The translations under genes and the position numbers were made by a program. 64,000 nt of DNA from Adenophora triphylla var. japonica. Lineage: Eukaryota; Streptophyta; Magnoliopsida; Asterales; Campanulaceae. Positions 43,622-54,405 of the stretch are shown here, piece after piece. Each line of letters starts with the position of its first letter. Position 1 is the stretch's first letter. The notes under the pieces are model-generated. The model was not told the origin of the DNA, did no database searches, and saw only the letters and a program-made list of their open reading frames with translations. Where the stretch lies: the NCBI GenBank assembly GCA_022495995.1, contig JAFEMH010007482.1:23944-87943 (forward strand), in the 5' to 3' direction.

Positions 43622-45374
43622 TTAAAGGGAAAGGAATTCTGATTTGTTTTGCATAATGGCATACATCACAAACAAATTTCATAGAATTTTTGTTATTACA
43701 AGGAATAGAGGAAATGTGATTAAGAGAAGTAATGGAACAGTGACCTAATCTATGATGCCAAAGTTTAAGATGAGAATCATTGTCACTGATTACATTTGAA
43801 ACAGTAGAAGGAGAAAGAGAACTAGAGTTATCAGAAACCACAAGTTTATATAGGCCTGATTTCAGTGTGCCAATCCCCTTCACCTTCCTCTCCACCAAGT
43901 CCTGTAAAATACAGAAGGAAGGATAGAAAAGAAGACAAAGATTACTGTCACAAGTCAACTTACTTCCAGAGATTAAGTTGAACTGAAAATCAGGAATGAA
44001 CAACACATTAAAGAGAGTGATATGAGAAGTGATCTTGACAGTACCTTTGTGAGTGATTGTAGCTGACTGACCATTAGGAAGTAAGACAAGACTATGCAAG
44101 GGAATGGGATTTATTAATGAAGAAAAGGAATTTGTTATGTGGTCAGTAGCACCAGAATCAAGGATCCAATCATTGGAATTAATGGATGATCTATGACAAG
44201 AACTAGCGACACAGAGGTTCAGTGAAAAGATACCTGATGCATTATAGGGGCCAAGTATGCTTAAGAGATGATCGCACTGAGGATTTGAATTGTCATTGGA
44301 TGATGAGCAGCTTGAAACCATATTCACAGCTTTGGAGGAAATGCCATTTGTGCCACCTGAAATAAGAGAATTCTTGGCTTTGTATTTGGGCATCTTTGAT
44401 GGATCTGGTTTAACTCCATGCATAGGATGCCAATCAGGAAATCCAGTCAAGAAGAAGCAATTCTCTTTAATGTGTTTAACACCCCCACAATGATCACAAT
44501 TCAGCTTTGTTTTATCTATTCTCTTGAAACCAGGAGTGAGTTTGGCAAAGAGAGTTCTTTACCATTAAAGCAAAGAGCAAAGACGCAATTTGCATTGGAA
44601 ATTTGGTAGCATTAGCTATAGCGTAAATCCCTCTCTGCTTTCTCATCTTGAGATAATAGAGAGAGGGCCACAAAGAATGGATGGAAGGGGTGTTTTAGCT
44701 AGGATTGTGCCTCTAATATTGGAGAAGCCATCATTCAGGCCCATTAGAAATTGAGTAATTTGATGTAGGTGATCAGCTTCTTCAATCTTCTTCAGAGCTC
44801 CACAAGTGCAATTACAAACACACTTAGGAGCTTGTACCAGATTAGAATAATCATCCCACAGAGCTTTAAACTTTGTGTAGTATGCAGATAAGGAGAGATT
44901 ATCCTGTGTAAATGAGACTATTTCCTTTCTAATCTGATAAACCATAGGAGCAGTGCCCTGAGTAAACCTTTCACCCAAATTATCCCAAATATCCTTTGCA
45001 GAGGTGATATACACTATACTAGCCTTGATTTCAACGGATACAACATTAAAAATCCAAGATATCACCATATCATTGCAACGAATCCATGAATGATAATACT
45101 TGGAATTGTCGAGTGGTTTAGCATGCAAACCAGAAACAATTCCTAGTTTATTCTTAGTCGAGAGAGCAATTGTCATATTCCGTTTCCATGAATTATAGTT
45201 ATGCTCAGCTAGAGTTTCATTGATCAAGCATAGACCAGAATGATCATTCGGATGAAGGAATAGAGGATGGAGAGGATTTAAGACAAGAGATTGCTCAATC
45301 GAATCATACTCATCGATGTTACCTGATGGAGGAGTTCGATCACCATTGTTGGAGTTCATGCTATCTTCTGCCAT
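43622..45374 (-). pseudogene. Copia-5 gag-protease-integrase (minus strand), 3' truncated
   Basis: Gag starts at 45374 (MAEDSMNSNNGDRTPP) and has the LAEHNYNSWKRNMTIALSTK and W-rich UBN2/Retrotran-gag phrases (FKALWDDYSNL). It shifts frame near 44643. The zinc knuckle CDHCGGVKHIKENC lies around 44490-44450. The next frame (44450 down) has the protease WILDSGATDHIT and the integrase zinc region LWHHRLGHCSIT ... CDVCHYAKQ. It stops being copia-like at about 43636 (RIPFPLS), where it meets the inverted primer site and LTR1. The catalytic integrase core, RT and RNase H are absent, so this copy is not self-sufficient. Confidence 0.87.
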
Positions 45375-45482
45375 TGTAGATGCTATCAGTAATGAATTCC
45401 GAGCTCAATACTGAAGAAAACGTGCTTGCGGAAGCGTAAAAATGGTGGAAATCAGGCCTCCAAGATGAAGGCTCTGATACCA

Positions 45483-45681
45483 TGAGAAGAATGTATTTTG
45501 GAGATAATGAATTTCATTCATCTTTAAGAGTATACATTCTGATTATATACAACATTTCTAACAGAAGTTATAACAGAAAGCTAACTGCAGTTATAACAGA
45601 AAGCTAACTGCTCTAACAAACTATTAATTTGTTACAACAATATGCTCCTTTGACTTTGACTCAGTTGACCCTTCCATATTA
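45483..45681 (-). repeat. Copia-5 LTR2, inverted
   Basis: This is the reverse complement of LTR1/LTR3. Primer sites point outward from both its sides: 45471-45482 in minus orientation next to its normal 3' end, and 45683-45694 in plus orientation next to its 5' end. Confidence 0.88.
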
Positions 45682-45790
45682 TTGGTATCAGAGCCTTCAT
45701 CTTGGAGGCCTGATTTCCACCATTTTTACGCTTCCGCAAGCACGTTTTCTTCAGTATTGAGCTCGGAATTCATTACTGATAGCATCTACA

Positions 45791-45969
45791 ATGGCAGAAG
45801 ATAGCATGAACTCCAACAATGGTGATTGAACTCCTCCATCAGGTAACATCGATGAGTATGATTCGATTGAGCAATCTCTTGTCTTAAATCCTCTCCATCC
45901 TCTATTCCTTCATCCGAATGATCATTCTGGTCTATGCTTGATCAATGAAACTCTAGCTGAGCATAACTA
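45791..45969 (+). pseudogene. Copia-5 second gag start, truncated
   Basis: It repeats the first about 60 codons of the minus-strand gag (MAEDSMNSNNGD, then IDEYDSIEQSLVLNPLHPLF, ending LAEHNY) and runs straight into LTR3. A C-to-T change makes a stop (TGA) at codon 13. Together with 45190-45374 it forms the arms of a large inverted repeat centred on LTR2. Confidence 0.87.
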
Positions 45970-46177
45970 TAATATGGAAGGGTCAACTGAGTCAAAGTCA
46001 AAGGAGCATATTGTTGTAACAAATTAATAGTTTGTTAGAGCAGTTAGAGCAGTTAGCTTTTTGTTATAACTGCAGTTAGCTTTCTGTTATAACTTCTGTT
46101 AGAAATGTTGTATATAATCAGAATGTATACTCTTAAAGATCAATGAAATTCATTATCTCCAAAATACATTCTTCTCA
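45970..46177 (+). repeat. Copia-5 LTR3
   Basis: 208 bp, same orientation and length as LTR1, followed by the target duplication CTTAC. Confidence 0.88.
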
Positions 46178-46314
46178 CTTACTATAGGACAGTCCAATAA
46201 AAAGAGTAACAACAACCTTATTATAGGACAGTCCAATAAGAAAAGTAACAACAACCTTATTATAGGACAGTCCAATAAGAAAAGTAAAAACGTTACTCTC
46301 GAACAGAGGGAGTA

Positions 46315-46990
46315 ATAGGTAAAGGTTTAATGTCGAATTTCTTCATAATTTAGAAGGGGGTGTTAATTGACTCAAATCCTAGCTACGTGTGATATTAGGC
46401 ATATGAACTGTTCAACCCGACAACCCAGCATGTCCAAATGGGAGTCCATGGGCTTTGTATGCTTGTTTGGTTCAGACCGCCTCACTTAAGCCTTACTCGA
46501 CCCACCCATAACTCTTGGTCCCGCCAGCCCGTTTGACATGAGCCAAATGGTCCGTGTGCCAAATGGGTTTACCCCATAAAAATACATAAAAAAGGCCTTA
46601 AAATTTAATAAGCTAATTTATAAAAATATAAAAGGAATTATTATTAAAAATGTAAATTAATTTTTAGATAAAAATTGTAAGTATGAAAAAGAGGTTAAAT
46701 GAGTAATAGTATTTGAGGATATTTTTAGGATATATTTTTTAAAAGATGTTAAAATATTAAAAAAAGGAAGAAAATAAAAAGAGGTCAACATGTTAAGAGG
46801 TAAATAAATTTTGTACATTTTAAAATAAAAATAAATAAAAAATACAAATTGAAATTGATGGGCCAAACGGTTTCGGAAAACGGACTTGGTTGTATGCGAG
46901 CGGAAACCCGATCCATCGTTGTATATCTGGGACTGGTTCTTAGGTGAGGGGGGCTTGGATACGGGCCTGTCCACGGACCCACAGATCCTA
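46315..46990. other. AT-rich filler, possible degenerate MITE
   Basis: CCCGACAACCC / GGGCCTGTCC-rich phrases at both sides recall the interior of the hAT MITE at 29341, but no terminal repeats or target duplication were found. The minus-strand frame 46657-47205 across it has no recognisable domain. Confidence 0.35.
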
Positions 46991-47313
46991 TAATTCATGT
47001 TCCCTTTCAAATTAAGGTTGGTCATTCTATTATAAACTGCAGATTTGTCAACAATATAAAATCTGATGATCCCAAACCTACATCCAAGCAAGCTGATCCG
47101 AATATAAAGGATAAAGGCGTTTTGGAGAGGGCTAAGGTACCCCATTTGAATAGGTCTCAGGCTACCACATCCACATAATCGGGGAAAAGTGTTGATCCTA
47201 AGCAAACACGGAGAAAGAAAGAGACTTCAAAGTCGGTCTAGACTATTCTTAAAGAACATGAAGAATTATCTCAAGCTTTGAAGCCTACTTGACACATGAT
47301 TTGGAGAAACTTA
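46991..47313 (+). other. Old coding-like sequence, left part
   Basis: Plus-strand translation gives lysine-rich phrases (ADPNIKDKGVLERAKVPHLN, KQTRRKKETSKS) with stops. The sequence continues after the LINE (49585) and after Copia-3 (55032), so it is the common older target of both. It could be an ORF1 of another LINE; I cannot confirm this. Confidence 0.35.
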
Positions 47314-47520
47314 ATGGGAAGAAGGGTTTTTTTTTTTTTTTTTTAGCAAAAAGGGGAATGCCCCCTATATGTTATTGAAAATTAAAAGATACAAAGAGGT
47401 GACGGAGGACTAAGTCAGAACCATCACAAAAGAAAAAGAATAAATAAGAGGAAAAATCATAGAATAAAATAAAATAAATAAAATAAAAGGTCAAACAAAT
47501 TGCCTTTTATTAATCTAAGA

Positions 47521-49467
47521 CCTTTTAGGCTTAAGATTTTTTGATTTAGCTTTTGATCCAGATTTTTCTCGTTTCCCTTTAACCTTTTGAAAGCCATCTT
47601 CTTCATCGTAATAATCTTCAAAATTATCGCAGTCAGCCATTGGAGCCCACAGATCAACATGAACTCCTCCAACTATACCCCCATAAGTGCAAGCTTCTTG
47701 ATATGCCGAAGGAGAAGTAGCAGAAAGACCGCCTTCCGGTTCAGAATCGCATTTTTTCCGAAGAGTAAGAGCTTCTTTTAGTTTTTTTGGGTTTATAAAT
47801 TCGGGATTAAAGTATTTAGGATTTGGTGTACGAGCAGTAGATGAACATAAGTTAGGAGCTGATTAAGCTTGAATTTGTCTAACCTTTTTCCGAACGAGAT
47901 TTAGTGCTTCTCTATCCAAAGCAGGAGCCGTGATTGGGATGGATGGTGAGGCAGCAGACACATTTTGAATGGCCAAAGCCCCCATCTGCGCTCCAAGCGC
48001 AGCAGTAGCTATCAGAGTTTCATTGTCTGTATTTATATCAACAATAGCTGTGTCATCCAAGCCTACCAATTCTTCACCTTGAGTGTCAAACGTCTCATTA
48101 TGGGTATCTATATCTTTTGGTTCAGACGCAACATCTTGAAAAATTACTTCATTATTGTCTTCACACACAGCAGTAGACACTTTAGCAGAATTATCAAGAT
48201 TACCAACCCCATTGTTTTCTGTCTGCTCCATAGAAACTTGGGAATCAACCGAGTCATTGGTCTTTTTTGCCACATACACTTGTTTAACCTTGTCCTTATT
48301 CTGTACCATGCTGTCAACAATCTTTGATTGTGTCGTTTCTTATTTAACCTCATGATTTTTGGGATGTAAGTAATAACAAGATGACATATCATGTCCCAAC
48401 TTATAACAATGCTTACAATAGTAAGGCAGATTATGAAACTCAAGGGCTTGATAAAAACTAGAAAAATCACCCCCACAATCAATAAAAACTCTAGAAGGGA
48501 GCTTCTTTAAGAGATCGACTTGAACTAGTACTCTGGCAGCACTCGGCCTAGACAAATCGACCGTAGCTTGATCGATAGCAAATGGTACGCCAAAGATTTG
48601 AGCAATGGAAAACAGGCAGACTTTATTAAACATGTGGATTGGAAGCCCAGGTAAACTAACCCACGAGGGAAATAACGAGGACTCCTTTTCAGGAAATTGA
48701 CCTAGCTGCCAAACTTCTTTGGACCAAAGGCGATTAAAATCACCTTCATGAATCACTCTAATCAATACTCCCTCCTTCCCAGCCGAGTGTACACTTATTT
48801 CCCTTTTGGTCCGTCCCAGCCGAGTGTGAACTGTCCAAAATGAAAGGGAATCTTCACTATTTACCCCACTCTTTCTCTCTCCTATTTTACTTTTACACTC
48901 ACAACATTCTCTCTCCTAACTATTCCTTCCACTCATTCTCTCTCCTATTTTACTTTTACACTCACAACATTCTCTCTCCACTTTTTCTCTCTCTTACTTT
49001 TCCTTAATCGGCGTGCCCAATATTTTGGTTCACACTAGGCTGAGACGGAGGGAGTATATGTTTTGAATCCACATGACCCAAAGTAAATTCAGCCTTTAGC
49101 CCAAAGTTTAAAAAGTATTTTCTAGTATTCTCCATATTGGGACGGCCATGAGAGAACTTACCGATAAGAGTATACTTGAAAGGCTGCGCCAATGAATTGA
49201 TCATGTCTTTAGAGAATTTAAGGGCCGGCTCACCTTTGTGCAATGACATTGGAACCAGTTGTAGAGGCGGAGTAGATGTAATATGCGGATCTTTAAAGAA
49301 TGAAGCAAAGGATTTTGCCTTTGTATAGGGGTTGTTGGCGGCTGTAAAATAGTCGGATTGGGGTTTGATGTAGTAGGCGCAAGATCGGAGGAGCCAGGAT
49401 TCATTGGTAGAGGCACATGGCCAGGGGAAGACGAGGCCATCAGGCCTGAAGCCAAGAACGGCAGCAA
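47521..49467 (-). pseudogene. LINE ORF1 (DUF4283 and zinc knuckle), interrupted
   Basis: Order on the minus strand: a proline-rich start (49467; ASGLMASSSPGHVPLPMNPG), a shift, the DUF4283 nucleic-acid-binding part (MINSLAQPFKYTLIGKFSHG, LKAEFTLGHVDSKHI), the MITE, then WQLGQFPEKESSLFPSW, LPGLPIHMFNKVCLFSIAQ and the zf-CCHC_4-like knuckle CKHCYKLGHDMSSC near 48390. TAA at 48340 follows, then an acidic tail (to 47863). A further stretch to about 47521 ends KSKNLKPKRS before a stop. ORF1 binds LINE RNA. Two or three stops/shifts and the MITE inactivate it. Confidence 0.83.
48768..49054. mobile_element. Stowaway-type MITE inside the LINE
   Basis: Ends CTCCCTCCTTCCCAGCCGAG / GGCTGAGACGGAGGGAG with TA on each side (48766-48767, 49055-49056). 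It splits LINE ORF1 between the DUF4283 N-part and its continuation, so it arrived later. Confidence 0.9.
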
Positions 49468-49584
49468 ACCCTAGCGTCGCCCTAGAAGAAAGAGTTGTTT
49501 TTTTCTCGTGAAGTGGACATTCGGATTTTTAAAAAAATGGAAAAGGAACTGTTAATACTCGTTTTGTACTTGATGGGAAGAAGG

Positions 49585-49820
49585 TGATCTCAATTTCGAT
49601 TGGTAATCATGATGATTGGATCTTTAATGGCTCGGTGGTCATTTAGCTTGATGTGGCTGCAGTCCGGATGTCAACTACAAATGCTACTGTTGTTGAGGAG
49701 GAAATTATCAAACCTTGTATAGCTCCAGGTGAGATAAGTATAAATAACTTAGTTCATATTTCCAATGTGGTTGACTTTAGCTGAAAATCATGAGGCTATG
49801 GATCAGGGGAATATAGTGGA
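49585..49820 (+). other. Old coding-like sequence, middle part
   Basis: Continuation of 46991-47313; pieces such as VISISIGNHDDWIFNGSVV and EEEIIKPCIAPGEISINN are readable with stops. Family not recognised. Confidence 0.3.
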
Positions 49821-49877
49821 GGGTGAAGCTCTTTCAAATATTGGTCCTTTAGCTATTGTTAATTCGCTCTTTGAAAA
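49821..49877 (+). repeat. 57-bp flanking duplication, left copy
   Basis: The 57 bases GGGTGAAGC...TTTGAAAA are identical to 54975-55031 and flank Copia-3. The left copy is followed at once by AAAGAGCGAATTAACAA, the reverse complement of its own end, giving a 15-bp-stem fold-back centred near 49875. Confidence 0.95.
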
Positions 49878-49895
49878 AGAGCGAATTAACAACAA

Positions 49896-50348
49896 CTGGA
49901 CCGCAAGTGATGCTCGGAGAAGCTTATTCCTGCGCGACCGCGCTGAAGGGAGTGAGCGACCGCGCTGGTTGGCCGGGGATGGTGATTGTTTCTCGTTTGC
50001 TGAGGGCGACCGCGCTTATAGTGTGCGCGGCCGCGCTGTTGTGAGGAGGAAAATCTGGGCCGGGTTTTAGACGTAATTTAGGGAACCCTTGTCCATCTAG
50101 GGCTTGGTTTTACTCCCTACTATATATTATAAGTGGTATTCCGCCCCTAGACTTGTTGTAACACATATTTTACATACATAGTGCAAGATCCTGGCTTGGT
50201 AGTGCCCCCAGACATAGCCAATTAAATTGGTGAACTGGGTAAACAATTTCTCTTGTCTTTTCTGTGCTTTTGATTTTCTTTTGCTTTGTTTGTGTGCGAT
50301 TATTATTCTTGTGGTTTGCTTGGTTTGTGGAGGGCCATATTCACAACA
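49896..50348 (+). repeat. Copia-3 5' LTR, truncated at its start
   Basis: Matches 54519-54974. It keeps two of the three pairs of GCGRCCGCGC boxes (49934/49956 and 50006/50027). The U3 start and the outermost pair are missing. Confidence 0.92.
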
Positions 50349-50350
50349 AC

Positions 50351-50362
50351 TGGTATCAGAGC
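50351..50362 (+). promoter_or_regulatory. Copia-3 primer-binding site
   Basis: TGGTATCAGAGC, two bases after the LTR end, is complementary to initiator tRNA-Met. Confidence 0.93.
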
Positions 50363-50403
50363 TCTTGGTTCAGGATCAAGGGAGTTGTTTCAAGCAATCA
50401 AGA

Positions 50404-52137
50404 ATGGGCAAAGACAAACAGGCGGTTGAGAAATTCGATGGGTCTGACTACGGATATTGGAGGATGCAGATTGAGGATCTCTTGTACAACATGGATCTCT
50501 ACAAGCCTCTGAAGGGTGTCAAACCGGAAGATGTAAGTCAGGAGGAATGGGAACTCATGGATCGGAAAGCCCTAGGGGTGGTTAGATCTACTTTGTCAAA
50601 GTGGATCGCGAAGACTACCAGGAAGGCGACAACCACCAAGGAGCTATTTGCTTATCTTACTGAGAGATTTGAACCTCCGTCTGCTGCAAATAAGGTTGAT
50701 TTGATACGCAAGATGGGTAGTCTCAAGATGCAAGAGAGAGGATCCTTGGCTAAGCACATCGATGAGTTTATGGATGTCATAGATTCATTGACAGCGGTGG
50801 AGATCAAGTTCGATGATGAGGTTCATGCATGCTTGTTGCTAGCTTCTTTACCGGCAAGTTGGAGCGGAACGGTGACTGCAATCAACGCTTCAGCAGGTAA
50901 GAAAAAATTGAAATATGATGATGTTAAAGACTTTCTTTTAGGTGAGGAAAATCGCATGAAGAAGTTGGGGACATCAAGTACTTCGGGAGCGGCTTTAGCT
51001 ACTACTAGTAGGGGAAAGCCGGGTACTAGCAAACAAGGGAGAACCGAATCTAGGGAGAACGGAGTGAGTGGAAAGGGCAAAGCTGATGAGACCAAGGATA
51101 AACCGAAGGTTGCGAAGGGATCTGTTCAGTGCTATTATTGTAAGGAATTGGGACACTTCAAGAGGGATTGTCCAAATCGTAAGGGCAATCAGGCGAATGT
51201 GGCAGTTGAAGGTGATGATGTACTGGTTCTGAGTGTTAGTAGTGCACTAGAATCATGGGTGCTGGATTCGGGGGCATCATTCCACTCTTGCGGGCATAAG
51301 GAAGAGATGGATAATTACACTTCCGGTGATTTCGGGAAGGTCTATCTAGCTGATGGCGAGCCTTTGGAAATCAAGGGGAAGGGGGATGTCAGAATAGGAG
51401 CATCGGACGGGAAGGTTCTACATCTGAACGGGGTCAGGCACATTCCGGGTTTGAAAAAGAACCTACTCTCAGTTGGGCAGTTGGATGAAGAGGGTTACAA
51501 GGTGACTTTCGGCTGCAGGAACTGGGTTATTACCAAGGAGGATTGTGAGATCGCTCGGGGTAATAAGGAGGGTACTTTGTATTTGGCAAACAACACCAAG
51601 GATAGTATTGCGGTGGCAGCAGCCAAGGGTGATACTGATTTGTGGCACTGTCGATTGGGTCACATGAGTGAGACGGGGATGAAGGTACTTTGTTCTAAGG
51701 GTCTACTACCGGGTTTGAAGACAGTCAACGTGGGGATCTGCGAAGATTGTATGTTTGGCAAACAAGGGAGAAATAATTTCTCAAGGACAGGTAGGGGATT
51801 GAGGGAAGCAAAGTTGGAATTGGTTCACACGGATTTATGGGGGCCATCTCCGGTTACATCTCTGGGTGGTGCGTCATATTATATGACTTTCATTGATGAT
51901 TCTACAAGGAAGGTTTGGGTCTATTTCTTGAAGGGGAAAGATGAGGCTTTCGAGGTGTTCAAGAAGTGGAGGGCCTTGGTGGAGAATCAGATGGGACTTA
52001 AGCTTAAGTGCTTAAGGTCAGACAATGGTGGGGAGTATGAGCTCGGGGAGTTTAGGGAATATTGTGCTGCGAATGGTATTCGTATGGAGAAGACTCCAAA
52101 GAAGACTCCACAACTCAACGGGGTAGCGAAAGGATGA
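50404..52137 (+). pseudogene. Copia-3 gag, protease and integrase N-half
   Basis: One open frame starts at 50404 (MGKDKQAVEKFDGSDYGYW); the upstream in-frame ATG at 50227 is in the LTR and is not the start. Domains: gag UBN2 (residues about 1-200), zinc knuckle CYYCKELGHFKRDC (about 240), protease WVLDSGASFHSCG (about 280), integrase zinc region LWHCRLGHMSETGM ... CEDCMFGK, core ELVHTDLWGP (first Asp), LRSDNGGEYELGE (second Asp). The third acidic motif reads TPQLNGVAKG and then stops: one G is missing at the GCG-GAA-AGG position, destroying the Glu codon and the frame. The frame resumes about 30 bp on after a compensating small insertion. Confidence 0.93.
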
Positions 52138-52147
52138 AGCGAGAACA

Positions 52148-52726
52148 TTGAACGAGCGGGCTAGAAGTATGAGATTGAAGTGTGGACTTCCGAAGACGTT
52201 CTGGGCATATGCAGTTGACACGGCAGCTTTCTTGATCAATCGGGGACCATCGGTTCCATTGGGGAACGGAATTCCAGAGGAAGCTTGGAGTGGCAAGCAG
52301 GTAAATCTGTCCTTTCTTCGCGTATTTGGCTGCGTTTCTTATGTTCATGTTGATTCTGCTGAGAGAACTAAATTAGATGCTAAATCTGTTAAGTGTACAT
52401 TTATTGGGTATGGCGGGGATGACTTCGGGTATAAATTTTGGGATGATCAAAACCATAAGGTTATTCGTAGTCGAGATGTGGTATTCAATGAACAGGTTTT
52501 GTACAAGGATAGAAAGGGGGCATCTGATGATACTAGTTCGGAACCGGAGGTTGTAGAGGTGGATATTCCAGACTCGGGTGGGAGCAGGACAGTTCATGTT
52601 GACCATGGTCAGGAGGTCACTGAAGATGAACCACGTACTCCAGAACCGGATATTCCGCTGCGTAGATCCAGCAGATTGCGTGGATCACCTCGCAGTATAC
52701 TCCTTCGAATTATTATTTGTTGTTGA
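52148..52726 (+). pseudogene. Copia-3 integrase C-terminal part
   Basis: Reads NERARSMRLKCGLPKTFWAY, FLINRGPSVPLGNGIPEEAW, the conserved FLRVFGCVSYVHVD, and KCTFIGYGGDDFGYKFWDDQ with VIRSRDVVFNE. An acidic linker ends PLRRSSRLRGSPR. A one-base shift near 52690 puts the RT in another frame. Confidence 0.92.
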
Positions 52727-53796
52727 CAGATAATGGGGAACCGGAATGTTATGCGGAGGCAGTTCGTAGTGTGCTTTGTAATAAGTGGAAAGCTGCGATG
52801 GAAGATGAGATGGTCTCATTGAAGGCAAACAAAACTTGGGAGTTGACTAAACTACCTAAGGGGAAGAAGGCACTGCATAACAAGTGGGTTTACAGGATCA
52901 AGGAGGAAGCAGACGGTAGCAAGCGTTACAAGGCAAGACTGGTTGTTAAAGGGTTTCAGCAGAAGTACGGTATTGACTACACCGAAGTATTCACTCCGGT
53001 TGTGAAGATGACCACTATCAGAATGGTTCTGGGAATAGTAGTGGCGGATGACTTGCTGCTTGAACAGATGGATGTGAAGACAGCCTTTCTTCATGGAGAC
53101 TTGGAGGAGGAAATTTACATGGTACAGCCAGAGGGTTTCTTGTCTAAGGGTAGCGAGGAGCTAGTTTGCAGATTGACTAAGAGCTTGTATGGCCTTAAAC
53201 AAGCTCCTAGGCAGTGGTACAGGAAGTTTGATGGATTCATGCACGACATTGATTTTATCAGATGCGAGGCGGATCATTGTTGCTACTTCAAGAACACGGA
53301 CAATGGGTATATTATCTTGCTGTTATATGTGGACGACATGTTGATAGCGGGCTCTAGCAGTAGAGAGGTAAACAGGTTGAAGACTCAGTTGTCAGAACGG
53401 TTCGAGATGAAGGATTTGGGAGAGGCAAGGAAAATCTTGGGCATGCGGATTGACCGGAATAGGAAGTCGGGCAAGTTGGTTCTTTCACAAGCAGAATATG
53501 TTGAGAAGGTCTTAGCAAGGTTTTGTATGGAAGAGGCGAAGCCAACAGGGACGCCATTGGGTTTGCATTTCAAGCTATCCGAGAGGGACTCGCCTAGGAA
53601 CAAGGAGGAGCGTGACAAGATGGAGAGAACTCCATATGCTTCAGCTGTGGGGAGTCTCATGTATGCAATGGTGTGTACAAGGCCGGACATTGCACATGCG
53701 GTGGGAGTAGTCAGCCGGTTCATGGGCAATCCAGGAAAGCAACATTGGGAAGCGGTTAAGTGGATCTTACGTTACTTGAAGAATGCTGGCTGGTAA
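52717..53796 (+). CDS. Copia-3 reverse transcriptase, open frame intact
   Basis: A 359-codon frame contains all RT motifs: [73 protein letters not shown] and the catalytic YVDDM (about 53329), then [13 protein letters not shown] and [20 protein letters not shown]. It copies element RNA into DNA in the particle. It should be part of one polyprotein and has no start of its own; a frameshift at about 53790 (after RYLKNAGW) separates RNase H. Confidence 0.9.
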   Translation: MLLTDNGEPECYAEAVRSVLCNKWKAAMEDEMVSLKANKTWELTKLPKGKKALHNKWVYRIKEEADGSKRYKARLVVKGFQQKYGIDYTEVFTPVVKMTTIRMVLGIVVADDLLLEQMDVKTAFLHGDLEEEIYMVQPEGFLSKGSEELVCRLTKSLYGLKQAPRQWYRKFDGFMHDIDFIRCEADHCCYFKNTDNGYIILLLYVDDMLIAGSSSREVNRLKTQLSERFEMKDLGEARKILGMRIDRNRKSGKLVLSQAEYVEKVLARFCMEEAKPTGTPLGLHFKLSERDSPRNKEERDKMERTPYASAVGSLMYAMVCTRPDIAHAVGVVSRFMGNPGKQHWEAVKWILRYLKNAGW

Positions 53797-54296
53797 GGCT
53801 CTGTGTTTTTCGAGCAAGGAAGTGGTGTTAGCGGGTTATGTTGATGCGGACTTGGCATCAAGTGATCTTGATAAAAGGAGAAGTACTACGGGTTATGTGT
53901 TTACATTGGGTGGTACAGCAATCTCCTGGGCTTCTAAGTTACAAAAGATCGTGGCTCGATCGTACTGCGAAGCGGAATATGTGGCGATGTGACGGAAGCA
54001 AGTAAAGAGATGGTTTGGGCTGCAGAACTTCTTGGGTGAACTTGGGAAGACGCGAAGTGGTAATATTCTCTACAGGTGACGGTCGGAGCGCAATTCACTT
54101 GGCAAAGAATCCGGCATTTCATTCGAGGACGAAGCACATTGAACTGAGGTTTCACTACATCAGGCATCTCTTGGAGGAGAAGACTTTGTGGCTTGAGAAG
54201 ATATTGGGATCGGAGAATCCGGCTGACATGTTGACAAAGGTTGTGAACCTTGAGAAGTTGAAGCTGTGCAAAGCTTCAATTGGGCTTGAAGAATGA
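53783..54296 (+). pseudogene. Copia-3 RNase H, two frames
   Basis: First piece: [46 protein letters not shown], ending in TGA at 53990. Second piece from 54015, with a few bases lost: GRSAIHLAKNPAFHSRTKHI, RFHYIRHLLEEKTL, NPADMLTKVV. It removes RNA from the RNA-DNA hybrid in active relatives. The purine tract and 3' LTR follow after about 110 bp. Confidence 0.9.
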
Positions 54297-54405
54297 GAGA
54301 GGAGGATGGCACTACCATGATCGAGGTGAGCACTAGGAGGACACCAAGGATGAGTTGAAGACGGATACGGGGCTTATATGTGTGGTTGATCTCTAGGTGG
54401 GAGAT

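Larger units (their letters stand above)
43402..46177. mobile_element. Copia-5, rearranged palindromic element with three LTRs
   Basis: Layout on the plus strand: LTR1(+) 43402-43609, primer site (+) 43610-43621, internal region in minus orientation (integrase part, protease, gag), primer site (-) 45471-45482, LTR2(-) 45483-45681, primer site (+) 45683-45694, gag start (+) to about 45969, LTR3(+) 45970-46177. The whole has one clean 5-bp duplication CTTAC (43397-43401, 46178-46182). LTR1 and LTR3 differ at only about two of 208 sites, so the insertion is young. LTR ends appear to be TA...CA (TAATATGG...TTCTTCTCA) rather than TG...CA. The structure suggests self-integration or template switching of the cDNA before insertion. 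Confidence 0.85.
43139..46312. mobile_element. MITE-like repeat interrupted by Copia-5
   Basis: The left end is CTCCCTCCGTTCCTGAAAGA (after TA) and the right end is TCGAACAGAGGGAG (before TA, 46313-46314). Between them lie about five copies of a 38-bp unit (TACTATAGGACAGTCCAATA...), two to the left and three to the right of Copia-5. A second right-end-like GAAACGGAGAGAG with TA is at 43305-43318, so this may instead be a short MITE followed by a separate repeat. Confidence 0.55.
47326..49572 (-). mobile_element. LINE (plant L1-type), ORF1 only
   Basis: The element reads on the minus strand and ends with TTTTTGCT followed by poly(A) (poly-T at 47327-47344 on plus). It is flanked by the 12-bp duplication ATGGGAAGAAGG (47314-47325, 49573-49584). 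It contains only ORF1 and a short 3' UTR. ORF2, with endonuclease and RT, is missing altogether, although the 3' end and duplication are intact. A Stowaway MITE (48768-49054) interrupts it. Confidence 0.87.

Noticed and set aside
46657..47205. 182-codon minus-strand ORF
   Set aside because: No domain; it overlaps AT-rich filler and the plus-strand coding-like remnant that continues beyond the LINE and Copia-3.
50227..50403. Upstream ATG as the start of Copia-3 gag
   Set aside because: It begins in the LTR, crosses the primer-binding site and would add a hydrophobic leader unknown in this family; ATG at 50404 starts the conserved gag sequence.
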